The notes beneath the pieces are model-generated. The model had not been told where the DNA came from, searched no databases, and saw nothing but the letters and a program-made list of their open reading frames with translations. From the NCBI GenBank assembly GCA_022316685.1, contig JAKJHU010000039.1, positions 1,674,001 through 1,738,000 of the forward strand: a DNA stretch of 64,000 bases, in the 5' to 3' direction. Source of the DNA: Progne subis subis. Lineage: Eukaryota > Chordata > Aves > Passeriformes > Hirundinidae. This document shows, piece by piece, positions 25,093-42,450 of the stretch (position 1 is its first letter; every line of letters begins with the position of its first letter). A program made the translations under genes and the position numbers.

Positions 25093-25098
25093 AATAAA
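25093..25098 (+). terminator. Candidate MAPKBP1 poly(A) signal
   Basis: First AATAAA after the MAPKBP1 stop codon. A second copy lies at 25691-25696. Neither is backed by transcript data here. Confidence 0.3.
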
Positions 25099-26370
25099 TT
25101 TAGAATAGTATATGTAGAGACTCAGGAAAACAGAGTAGAAGTAGGTCTTGGTCTGAAAAACACCATTTGGCCAATACCTGTGAATGATACAATACCAAAA
25201 GGCTTTGGGAAAGTAGGTATAGGACATGGAGATGGTGATCTGTAAGTGAAGGATGAATTGGAAGGAGTTTGTTTTTAAATATGTTCTACTGAGCCTCTTG
25301 CTTCTTCTCTTGTTGCTCTCTAAGCAACTATTTTTTTTTTTTTTTCTTAAATGGTAAAGTCATGAGCTGCTTGTTCAAGGCTTTGATGTTTTGAATTGTT
25401 TAGAAGCCCAGTAAAGGAGACGCTGGTGCCCAAGTTTGTTGCTGAGAGGGGCGAGGAGATAGTGTTGCTCTTAATAATTTAAGGCTGATCCAACTAATTC
25501 TTCCCTCCTAACTTCCTATTGCTGGCAGTAGGAAATATTACTAAAACCTCTAGTTTACAAAACAAAAAGAGCATAAATGCATTGCATTTGCACCTTGTGA
25601 ACATGTTTCACTGCAGGCTGTCCATTGGGCCAGGTAGAGAAATAATGAATGGTAACTGCCTGGGAAGTGAAGAGGCTTGTCAGAGGAGGTAATAAATTTG
25701 AGTCTCTCCCTCTTACTGGTTTGTGTGGGTGTTAGCATAGGCACCTGCACAGCAAGATACCTGTATTAAGGTAATTGTTTAACACAAAGCCTGAAAAAAT
25801 AATTTGGACCCACCTATCCTCTTTACATATATTTCCCTCCCTTCAACCCAACATTCCTGGTCAAAATGAGAAATTTTAGGGTTTTTTTTTTTTTCCATCT
25901 TGCAAATTGTACTTTGCCTGTGGAACCCCTCAGTTTGTTTCAGGGCTCCCTTGAACTGGGACAGTAGGAAGGGCTGCAACCTGAAAGGGCAGCAAACTGT
26001 TGTATTTCCTGCTGCCGACAGGTAACACCTTCCTCCTCCCCATCCCTCAGCAGCACCCAGGAGCTGTGTGCATGGGAGTCCACCTTTCTTCCACCTCCTC
26101 TCTCAGGCTGTCCTCTCCTTTCCATGAGACCTCCCCGGTGTGATGACTGGGGTATGGCCTTACAGCAGCCCCCTCCCCAGACTCCCTGTTTTGCAAACTT
26201 CATCAGGACTCAGAGGAATTGGGACGTTTCTTTCTGGGAGTAGAAACATACCAACTTAATTTTTTAAAAATAACGAATATGTATATAATTATATATATTA
26301 AAAAAATTGAAATGCAGGTATTTAAACACCCTTGGTAAATTCATGCATGTATACAGTGTCTTTCCCCCAG

Positions 26371-26476
26371 CCCGTTGGATTTGTAGCATCCAGGACACTA
26401 AATGACAAACACCTCATTGAAATGATAGACAAGTCTTCTAGCAGCCCCCCGAGAGAGCAGGTGGTTCCTTCCCTGG
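26371..26476 (+). other. Orphan exon-like segment upstream of JMJD7
   Basis: A 106-bp stretch sits between TCTTTCCCCCAG and a consensus GTGAGT donor at the edge of a CpG island. It is open in phase 0 (PVGFVASRTLNDKHLIEMID, then a Ser/Pro stretch) and leaves one base, exactly what JMJD7 exon 2 needs. The frame is also open upstream to an ATG at 26347 and runs downstream to a stop at 26518-26520. It could be an alternative JMJD7 first exon, a MAPKBP1 alternative last exon, a readthrough exon, or chance. The peptide is not recognised. Confidence 0.3.
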
Positions 26477-26660
26477 GTGAGTCCGGCGTGTCCCATGTTT
26501 CGGTCCGTGCGTGTGAATGACACGGGGCGGCGGGGGCTGCGTTCGTGTCGCTCGGGGGACACGCGCGGGGCAGCCGCCTTCGGAACAAGCCATGTTCGCC
26601 CCGCGCTGCGGGCAGGCACCTCCGCACCCCTGTTCCCCTGTCCTGCACTGCCCTTTTCCT
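26477..26660. promoter_or_regulatory. Orphan CpG island between MAPKBP1 and JMJD7
   Basis: Dense CpG (GGGGCGGCGGGGGCTGCG, GACACGCGCGGGGCAG) over about 180 bases, separated from the JMJD7 island by 330 bases of T-rich DNA. It starts at the donor of the orphan exon. AATAAA follows at 26739-26744. It may be a second promoter of JMJD7 or of a divergent transcript; no gene is visible on the minus strand. Confidence 0.5.
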
Positions 26661-26829
26661 TCGCTCCTTTGAAAGACAAACAAACCCCTTCCTGCTTTAT
26701 TTATAAATGCGTGTTTTTATACTTTTGGCTTTAGGTGAAATAAAATAATACATTGTCTTTTTTTTTTAATTATTATTTGGTAAAAGAATTAAAAATTCCG
26801 TTTGTTAGGGAGTTTTTTTGGGGTTGGTT

Positions 26830-26893
26830 TCTTTTTTGTTTCTTTTTTTTTCTTTTTTTTTTTTTTTTTCCCTTTTTTTTTTTCCTTTTTTTC
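26830..26893. repeat. Homopyrimidine T-rich tract in JMJD7 upstream region
   Basis: Almost pure T broken by single C and CCC, with one G near its start. It separates two CpG islands. On the minus strand it yields spurious poly-Lys frames. Confidence 0.85.
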
Positions 26894-26962
26894 ACTTTGA
26901 GACTCCCCCGGGAGCTGTTTTTAACTCTGTATCCATTTGTACTTCGTGTCTTAAACCGTTTC

Positions 26963-26968
26963 AATAAA
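26963..26968 (+). terminator. AATAAA just upstream of JMJD7 promoter
   Basis: A sense-strand poly(A) hexamer 150 bases before the JMJD7 start codon. A T-rich tract lies on its 5' side. It could stop upstream readthrough transcripts; functional use is inferred. Confidence 0.25.
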
Positions 26969-27044
26969 AACGTGACCATTTGTTACCGAGCTTCGCGATT
27001 CACTCGGGAGCCGCCCCCGCGGTTCGTTTTCCGGGGGAAGGGCT

Positions 27045-27096
27045 GGGCGGGGATAGGGGCGGGAGCGGGCGGGGATAGGGGCGGGAGCGGGCGGGG
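27045..27096 (+). repeat. 22-bp tandem repeat with GC boxes
   Basis: Two perfect 22-bp units (27045-27066 and 27067-27088) and a partial third to 27096. Each unit carries one GGGGCGGG box. The G runs also fit a G-quadruplex on the + strand. It ends 24 bases before the JMJD7 ATG. Confidence 0.9.
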
Positions 27097-27120
27097 CCAC
27101 CTCCTGAGGCCGGGCCGTGC

Positions 27121-35069
<7,949 letters not shown>

Positions 35070-35285
35070 CAGAGATGGGAGACTCAAGCTTGTGATGTCT
35101 GCTTCTGATGTGATACAATCATCTGAAGATTAAATTATGGTCAACAATGCCTGCTGAACACATCATGGTTGTTTTTCTTGATATCAGAGTCCAGACCAGT
35201 TGGCCAGATTTTTTGGCTTGTAAGTAGAAATTTGATAATAGGATTTTTTTGGCCTTGGCATGTTGCCTCGGTGGTGGTGAGCAAA

Positions 35286-35640
35286 AATAAAATGTGAAGG
35301 GAGACAATCCAGGTTTTGAAAATCCTGAAGTGGAAGCCCTGACTGTTTGTTCAGACCTACAGATTGTTTTGATAACAACCCAAGTGGACAAGGAAGGATC
35401 TGCTCTATGCATCAGGCTGCAACAGCCCAATGTATGCATTCTGCTTAAGGCAAAAGTCTGCCCTGTTGTAATTCTCTAAGTTCAGTGGCTGTTGTGTTTT
35501 GATGGTGAGAAACTACAACTTCTTCAATAAATAGGTCAGTTTAAAGCTTATTTCTGTACTATTTTTTTTCCAATGTAAACAATGGCTGAAGGACATCTAG
35601 GAGGACATGCAAAAGTCTGTGTTGGCTATTTTCTAATAAA
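35286..35640 (+). terminator. JMJD7 3' UTR poly(A) signals
   Basis: AATAAA occurs at 35286-35291, 35526-35531 and 35635-35640. The third is followed by a T-rich segment (TGTTTTTTATTTC). Any could be used; several 3' ends are likely. Confidence 0.6.
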
Positions 35641-36464
35641 AAGCAACATGTTTTTATTGCTGTTTTTTATTTCTTTTCACCGTTGTATTTAAACATAGCT
35701 GCCTTCTCTTGCATCCTCAGGGATGGTTTCAGAATTGCTCTGCCAGAACTGCACTCAGTCTGCGTATCTGTGGACTCATGGCATGAGGTGTGATTCTGCA
35801 GCTTGCAAGCTCATTGATTGTTTCATTCCTTTGCCATTAGTTGCTGCTTGGTGCATGGTAGGCAAGTTGTTTGAGCCAGGAGCATGGTTCAAACAGCCAT
35901 AATTCCCATTTTTATTTCCACACAATGGGATGAGATTACTCACATGTTGAGACCCCCAGGGTAGGACTAGAAGGCTGTTAAATTCACAGACATTGCAAAA
36001 ATGTAATATTGTTTATGAAAACCAAAAGCTAGTGTTTATTGTCAAATCTTCAAGCAGTTCCTTAGAAACATTATCAATATGGGGAAAATTAATTACTGGG
36101 AAGAAAAGTATAGTATTTTTTTTTACTTTGTTTCTTTTGCTTTTTAAAAGAAATAGTTATAGCATAAGGTTTCATTTAACTTGTGGTGCTTACCTTAAAA
36201 TTGCAGAAAGCTTGAGAGAGATCAAAAGCAGGCTTTGTTTTGTGGCTGGATTAAGATGTCATGTTGCTTAGGCTTCCCAGCTTGATTGTGTTTATTGTGC
36301 CCTGGCAAAGGCTCCCAAGCCAGTTCTGCAGTCAAATCTGGAACTTCCTGCAGCTGGGAGGCACGGCAATTTGGATATATCTTTTTGCTGCTTTGGGGTT
36401 TTTAATTTAGTCTCTCTCTGTAATCAAAAGTAAAAGCATTCGCCAAGGACAAGTGACAGCCTGT
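35641..36464. other. Intergenic spacer, JMJD7 to thioesterase gene
   Basis: About 0.8 kb of AT-rich DNA with no gene, repeat or RNA recognised. The CpG island of the next gene starts at its right edge. Confidence 0.6.
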
Positions 36465-36930
36465 GCCCGAGCAAGTGGCCGGCGCCACCGTGCCCCCGAG
36501 GCGGAGAGTCTGGAGCGAGGCGTGCTCTGAACTACGCCTCCCGGCAGCCCGTGCTGGAGGAAGTGGTCACGGTGATTCCTCCTGGACTTTGAGCCGGGCT
36601 TTTGCCCCCGGGAAAGGACAGGTTGCTGAGGCTGGCGTCTCACGCAGTTGCAGTGCCTCTCCGCAGAGAAGGGCCGCAGCTCTCCGCCCCGGCGAGCTGG
36701 CATGGCGGCGCGGGTGTCCGTCCTGCCTTCCCGCAGGTGCCTGTTCGATGACCCTGTGCAGATCCGTGTGGCCGGTCTGCAGCCGCGGCAGGCGGTCACC
36801 CTCCGAGCCAGCCTGGTGGACGAGACCGGGGAGCTTTTCCAAGCCCACGCTCTCTACAGGGCTGGGAGCAGCGGGGAGCTGGACCTCAGCCGCTCCCCAG
36901 CGCTGGGGGGCAGCTATTTCGGAGTGGAGC
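36465..36930 (+). promoter_or_regulatory. CpG-island promoter of the thioesterase gene
   Basis: CpG-rich from before the start codon through most of exon 1. ACTACGCCTCCCGGCAGCC at 36531-36549 resembles a ZNF143/SBS promoter element. GGAAGTG just after it fits an ETS site. No TATA box is seen. Motif calls are by eye. Confidence 0.55.
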
Positions 36931-37155
36931 CGATGGGGCTGCTCTGGACTCTGCAGTCCAAAACGCCCTATAAGCGGCTGGCAAAGAGGAACGTGCTGAC
37001 CCCTTTCTGTGTGGACTTGGAAGTGTATGAGGGCCATGGGGACACGAACCACTTGCTGGGTAAATGCACCAATGAACGATGGTTTCTAGCAGAGGGGGTG
37101 AAGAGGATTTCGGTCAGAGAAGGTCGTCTCAGAGCAACCCTCTTCCTCCCTCCTG
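36702..37155 (+). CDS. Thioesterase exon 1
   Basis: 151 codons plus one base, donor GTGAGT. It reads [20 protein letters not shown] at the start and [17 protein letters not shown], then [10 protein letters not shown] at the end. This is the N-terminal beta-sandwich domain of the family. Confidence 0.94.
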
Positions 37156-40100
37156 GTGAGTTTGAATTCCATTCTGGTTTTCCAGGTATGACTGGCGCCA
37201 AGTATTGTGCCCCGTGATCCCCGAATGCACTCAGCCACCCAGAGCACAGCCTCAGCTAACACTTGCCTCAGGCTGCGCCAGGTCCGGGTACCTGGGCCAT
37301 CGCGGCAGAGCGAAGAGGGGCAGGTGTTGCCTGGGTGAGGCAAGGGCCGAGGCAGGGGTTTGGTGGTGCAGGTAGGACAGCAGTGGTAACACAAGGTGTC
37401 TCCTGGTTGTTCTGGTTGAGTTCTTCTGGTTGTCCTAGTTTAGCTGACAGGACAAAGAGGCCCCTCGTCCTTGGCAGAGCTGTAATGCGTGGCAGCTCTG
37501 GCCGTGGAGTGAAAAATGACAAAGCATGGTGAGAGCACTGGACTCAGGCTGCAGCCAGCCTCGGCTGAAGAACCATGCCCTCAGCAGCTGCTACAGATAT
37601 TCCTGCAGGTTCTGAACCCGTCTCTAAGGAAAAACCAAAGAAAGAAGTCTCTTCCCGACTGAGCAGCTGGACTGCAAGGGATGTTTAGGGAAATGGGAGA
37701 CAAATGGGAAAATCAAGATCTTTCATTAAACAGGTGCCATATTTTACAACTCTGTACAACTCAGACGGTGCTGAGAATGGATTCTGTGCAAAGCTGCTTT
37801 AAGCCTGAAGTGTTTCTGTTCCTTGAATGGCACTTAAACGTGGCTGTCTTGCTCTGTAATTAACAAACAGTCCCTTGCAGCTGCAGCAATGCCACATCTT
37901 TTAAAGGAAATCTGGCTATGAGAATGGGCAGACCAGCATCAGGAAAGGAAGGTCCTATTGCTACAGGAGAGCTGAGGAGCTCAGGGGTAGTTACTCAGAT
38001 CTTACTGAAGCCTGAATTGGCACAGGTCAGTTCTGGGATTTGTGAGTATCTTTCATAACCCAAGTATGCCCCCCATGGCACACCTGCTAGCATAGTTCCT
38101 AAGGAAGAGCCACTCCTGCAGTAATACTGTTTCTTCATTGATCCTCAAATGGCCTGAGGACTTGTAGGCTGATGCCTGCTGAAATTCAGGATGAGAAGCA
38201 TGTCCAACTTGTGAACTTCTATAATGAGTTCCTAAGAGAGAAAAGATGTGCAAATTCGTGTTCTTACAGTCATTTTGTGTGTTCCTGAGAATGATACCCA
38301 CCATGGAAACCTTCAGAGGATGATTTTCTTCTGGTGTCTACTGTCCTGATGTGTGCTGAAGGAGCACCACAAAAGGACACCCTTAGGAACTTTTCTTTTG
38401 GTTATGTATACACCCTCCTTTCATTACAGGACCTGGCCCATTCCCTGGACTTATTGATTTGTATGGATCTGGAGGAGGTCTTATTGAATACAGAGCAAGT
38501 CTCTTGGCAAGCAGAGGCTTCGTGACTCTGGCTCTTGCTTACGTGTCCTTTGAAGATATCCCTGCTCTGCCAGAGATTCTTGAACTGAGCTATTTTCAGG
38601 AGGCTGTGAACTTTTTGCAGAAGCAGGAGCAGGTAAGAGACAAATTACGGTGTTTTTTTTTTTCCTGAAACTATTTTCCAGTTTGCTAATCAGTTCCTAG
38701 ATTAGAAGTACAAAATTGCTTAAGCAGGAAATAGTAATTTTTTATTAGTTTCTTGTCTTTTAAGATTTCAGAAGGGAAAAAATCCATTGACTTTTTTACT
38801 GTCTGAGATATTACGGGCTTTTCATTCTGAGTAAGTTTTGCAGGACAGTAATAAAACACTCTAACAGTAGAATTCTTTACAGTTGTAGCCCTGGAGGTGT
38901 GACACATCTTAAGAAGCTGAGGCTGTATTTGAACAAGTGTGTGGAACAAGAAAGACACTTTATGGCAATGTATCATACTTAACCCAAAAGTCACCAACAG
39001 AAATCAAGTAGCATTTAAAATTTTAATGCAATGCTACTTAATGTGTATTTGTTTTGCAAAGTTATTTACTTTCTGTCACATGGACACCAGGATTGTAGGC
39101 AGTGTGAGAGCAGAATTCAGCCTTGCTTGTTTGTCTTGTTCCTCAGAGAGCTCTGAAGCATCTAGAATTCAGTGTGAAGTGCCTGCACTAGAAATAAGTT
39201 GACCTAAACAGCTATTGGGCTCACTTAGCCTCAGGTGTAATGAACATTGTCTTCCAAGGCAAACCAGAAAATAACAGGTCAGCTGTAGGAGAGTATAGAA
39301 GAAACCGCAATGAAGAAATTCAATGCAAGTAAACCCAGGAAAAAATGGCTTGGAGAGAGGGGCAGTAAAAGACACTGTACTGAGAGCAGGCTGAGCTGGG
39401 ATGTGGAGGGAGCAAGGACACTTTGTCTATACAGAGGAGGCAAATGTGTTACAGGAGGAGAAATGTTGAGGAGCTGTAGAATTCATAGTCACTCTTTTGG
39501 AGGCTCAGCAGAGGGATAAATGAGGGAGTAATATAACCTGAACAGAGAGAGGGAAGGGGCAAAATAGGAGCGGTTATAGTTGGATGAGTGAGAAAGCAGA
39601 ACTGGAGAGGTTATTTCAGCTCAGGAAATAAGGAGTAGTTAATAATATTGTTTTCATAATTCTGTTTCAGGTGAAAGATACTGGGATTGGTGTTTTGGGC
39701 TTGTCTAAAGGAGGTGAGCTAGCCCTTTCCATGGCCACATTTCTACCTGGCATCAAGGCAGCTGTCAGCATATCTGGAAGTAGTTTTAATTCCTTTGTTC
39801 CCCTGAAGGGGGATGGCTTCACTCTTCCTGTCCACCCATATGACTTGAGGAGGATGAAGATCGGTGATGAGTCTGGAGCTGTAGATTTTTCAGATGTCGT
39901 AGACGATCACACAGACCCAGCAACTTGGGATTGTCGCATTCCTGTGGAGAGGTCCTCAGCCAAGTTCCTCTTCCTGTCTGGTCTGGATGACTTGAACTGG
40001 AAAAGTGACCTCTATAGCCGGGATGCTGTCGAGCGCCTTCAGCAGCACGGCCGGGAAGTGGAGTTTTACTCCTATTCTGGAGCAGGGCACCTCTTGGAGC

Positions 40101-40273
40101 CGCCGTACTTGCCCCTGTGTAAAGTTTCCATCCACAGGGTGCTTGGGATGATGGTGCGTTGGGGAGGGCAGTGGAGAGAGCATGCTAAAGCCCAAGAAGA
40201 TGCATGGCGCCGGATACAGGCCTTTTTCCGGCAACATTTGATGGACTCAGACACCTCTAAGAGCAAGCTGTAG
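36702..40273 (+). CDS. Acyl-CoA thioesterase, ACOT1/2/4/6-BAAT family, peroxisomal
   Basis: Hydrolyses acyl-CoA to free acid and CoA. Exons are 36702-37155, 38430-38632 and 39671-40273; phases agree and give 419 residues, near the family's usual 420. The N-terminal thioesterase/BAAT domain covers about residues 15-140 ([18 protein letters not shown]) and the alpha/beta-hydrolase C-terminal domain about 150-410. The triad is Ser231 ([11 protein letters not shown]), Asp326 (LSGLDDLNW) and His359 ([11 protein letters not shown]). Serine as nucleophile, rather than the cysteine of BAAT, points to a thioesterase, not a bile-acid conjugating enzyme. The last residues SKL are a canonical peroxisomal PTS1, and no N-terminal mitochondrial presequence is present. 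The start ATG has G at -3 and +4. Which ACOT orthologue it is cannot be settled by eye. Confidence 0.93.
38430..38632 (+). CDS. Thioesterase exon 2
   Basis: 203 bp, acceptor TTTCATTACAG and donor GTAAGA. It encodes [20 protein letters not shown] and [15 protein letters not shown], the start of the alpha/beta-hydrolase fold. It ends on a codon boundary. Confidence 0.95.
38884..38909 (+). repeat. 26-bp exact repeat, copy 1
   Basis: Identical over 26 bases to 40492-40517, in the same direction. It starts TGTAGCCCTGGAGG and ends GACACATCT. It lies in intron 2 of the thioesterase gene. Flanks are not alike. Confidence 0.85.
39671..40273 (+). CDS. Thioesterase exon 3, catalytic triad and PTS1
   Basis: 200 codons and TAG, acceptor TCTGTTTCAG. 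It contains the GLSKGG nucleophile elbow, the DD acid motif and the [10 protein letters not shown] histidine motif. It ends DTSKSKL, with SKL as PTS1. Confidence 0.96.
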   Translation: MKDTGIGVLGLSKGGELALSMATFLPGIKAAVSISGSSFNSFVPLKGDGFTLPVHPYDLRRMKIGDESGAVDFSDVVDDHTDPATWDCRIPVERSSAKFLFLSGLDDLNWKSDLYSRDAVERLQQHGREVEFYSYSGAGHLLEPPYLPLCKVSIHRVLGMMVRWGGQWREHAKAQEDAWRRIQAFFRQHLMDSDTSKSKL

Positions 40274-42450
40274 TGGAAGCTGTCATAGATGCTGGCCAGG
40301 GATGGTATTTCAGCACTCACTGGATCTTGGAAACTCACTAGAAGTTTCCTGGACTGCCTTCCTCTAAACCTCACTGTTGCATAGTTGTTTATTTTCATTC
40401 CTCAAATAATTTACCATTTTTTAGTTGAATTTCAGTTGACTTCTGGCCCCAACTTCACAGTAGATTGGCACCATCTAGTCTGTCTCTGTGCTGTAGCCCT
40501 GGAGGTGTGACACATCTGAAAAACCACCCAGCATCCCATCATCTAAATCTCATTTGTCCTGAGCTATCTTTGCTCTCAGTCTGCAACCATCTCCTTTCAC
40601 AAGAGGAAATACTCTCACAGGAGGAGTTTTCCATCAAAAGGTTTAGTCTTGCACCTTTAACTAACCTACATATAAACAACAATTTTGTTGGACAACACAT
40701 TAGCGCACGCATCTTTCCTCCTGGTATATTGTTTTCTCCCATTTTGTAGTAACAAGGTTGCAGTAGTTCTGATCTCAGCTAAGGGAAGAGGCACTCTTCT
40801 GGCTTAATCTGAAGTGCAGTGATAACATTCTTTTTTCTGGTATCTCAAAGTGAAGTAAAGAAGTGAATCTTATGCAGGTTACCCTGGTTGTGTCTCCTGC
40901 TGACTCCATAGAAATTCCATATTAAGGTAAAGTTTTCACTGCACTACTCAGTGAGTGCAATGTGCAATGTATCTGTGTATGCACAGTTTGCTTGAGATTT
41001 GATTATTTGAATGAAACCTTCAACCATCTGTGCACCTGTCAATACATTAAGGAACAATCCTGGTGTAGCCACAAGCTGTTACTTCACTTGATTGAAGGGG
41101 TCATGAGCAGAAGTCCTCACCTCCTGTTGGGAAGAGAGGTGATGGAATCTGTGGATTTGCACAGTGTTCAAGATGGGGGTGATACAGACGTGCCAAGTCC
41201 TTGCTCTCATATGGTGAAAGTTAGCTTGTCTCCATTTTGGGGAAGAACAGTAAAGCCACTGCTGCTGAGTTACCAGGAGCCCAGTGAGGTGGGCTGTCTC
41301 AGTGGTCTTGTCATTGTCTGCCACTCCAGCAGACAGCTCTGGGCTCAGTGACAGCTAAGAAATGCCGCTCTTCAAGAGAGGACTGACCTCACCTTCTGGG
41401 AATAATGTGCATTTTCTGACCCTTCACCATTGTCCAAACCTGCTAAGGAGAGCTGTAATCTACCTTGTGCTTTTGTGGGGTAGTGGTAAACAGCAGCTAC
41501 ATATCAAATGGCATCAGTGGAGCAAATTTTCCCTCCTAGAGCAGTCAAGATTCACACCCTGACTATAGAAGCAAGCAGGAGCTAGAAGTCTCTGCATTGC
41601 ACTGAGATAGAAAAATCTTGCCTTTGGCAGTGTAGTCCCTGGTTTCCAGTTCCTGCTGAGACAAAAGCCCTGTAGGAGCCTGGATCCTGCTGAGAGAGAA
41701 ACTGTGCCCTTATTTTTCTTGCTTCAGGGAGCAGTGGTTACTCAAAATAAGCACACTGGGCCTCAGAGGGCTGGGGACTCTCTCATACAATATATTCAAC
41801 ACAGACTGTCCCTTCAGGTACTTCTGGTTTTCCTGAACCTGAACCTGAATCCTCGAACTGGTAGATGGGTACCACCTAGGTGAAGGTGTGAGTAGTTAGA
41901 GTGGGGACATCTGCTCACCCATCCCGATCATCCATCAAGTTTTGTGCTGTTGCCTCTTACTTGATTTGTTTGTCCCTTATGTGCCTGTGGACTGTGGTCA
42001 TTCCAGATGTTTAGCAAGTAGGTAGGACCTGGCAGCAGAATAACATAACAACAAGTAAGTCAAACACATTTAAGCACTTTCATCTGAGTAAGGGACATTG
42101 TCTTTTCCCTCATTTTTCTGTTTTATTGAAGCAGTCAAAAAACCCTGGGCTGTTGATCCACATTTTCTTCAGACTCAGGGCCTTAGGCTGCAAGTTTCTC
42201 TGTGGTATGAGTAATTATGTTCTTTTATTTTGACTGAACATGGTGAGGTTTATACAAGACAGTGTGTTGTTTTCCAGCCTGTGGGATAACTCCCATCCAT
42301 TTTAATCCCTTCTGAGGGGAAACTGAGCTTTCCCAGCCTTCAGTGGGCAGTTTACAGATCTATATTTTGAATTACAAAACTGTGACCTTCTGAGAAAGCA
42401 TATTAGTATCGGAAGCTACCATTACAAATAAAAATACTTTCTGTCAGTAA
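40274..42450 (+). other. Presumed 3' UTR and downstream DNA of the thioesterase gene
   Basis: No gene is seen. The first canonical AATAAA after the stop is at 42427-42432, so either the UTR is long (about 2.2 kb) or a variant signal is used. Apart from the 26-bp repeat copy nothing is recognised. Confidence 0.4.
40492..40517 (+). repeat. 26-bp exact repeat, copy 2
   Basis: Second copy, in the presumed 3' UTR of the thioesterase gene, 1.6 kb after copy 1. The two copies bracket the last exon. No known element recognised. Confidence 0.85.

Larger units (their letters stand above)
22297..25115 (+). other. MAPKBP1: Probable MAPKBP1 3' UTR and downstream DNA
   Basis: No gene is seen between the MAPKBP1 stop and the orphan exon region. 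The first canonical AATAAA after the stop is at 25093-25098, so the 3' UTR may be up to 2.8 kb. An AU-rich element lies 430 bases after the stop. The UTR end is inferred; a non-canonical signal nearer the stop cannot be excluded. Confidence 0.4.

Noticed and set aside
36648..36701. In-frame 18-codon upstream extension of the thioesterase as a mitochondrial presequence
   Set aside because: The extension begins at TTG, not ATG; the first ATG in good context is 36702 and gives the family-typical N-terminus.
36463..37052. Long frames on both strands overlapping thioesterase exon 1
   Set aside because: Shadows of a GC-rich real exon; only the frame from 36702 matches the ACOT/BAAT family.
37396..37460. 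Possible songbird LTR scrap (TGTCCTAGTTTAGCTGACAG)
   Set aside because: Only about 20 bases resemble a common avian ERV-L LTR start and the rest does not follow; too weak to call.
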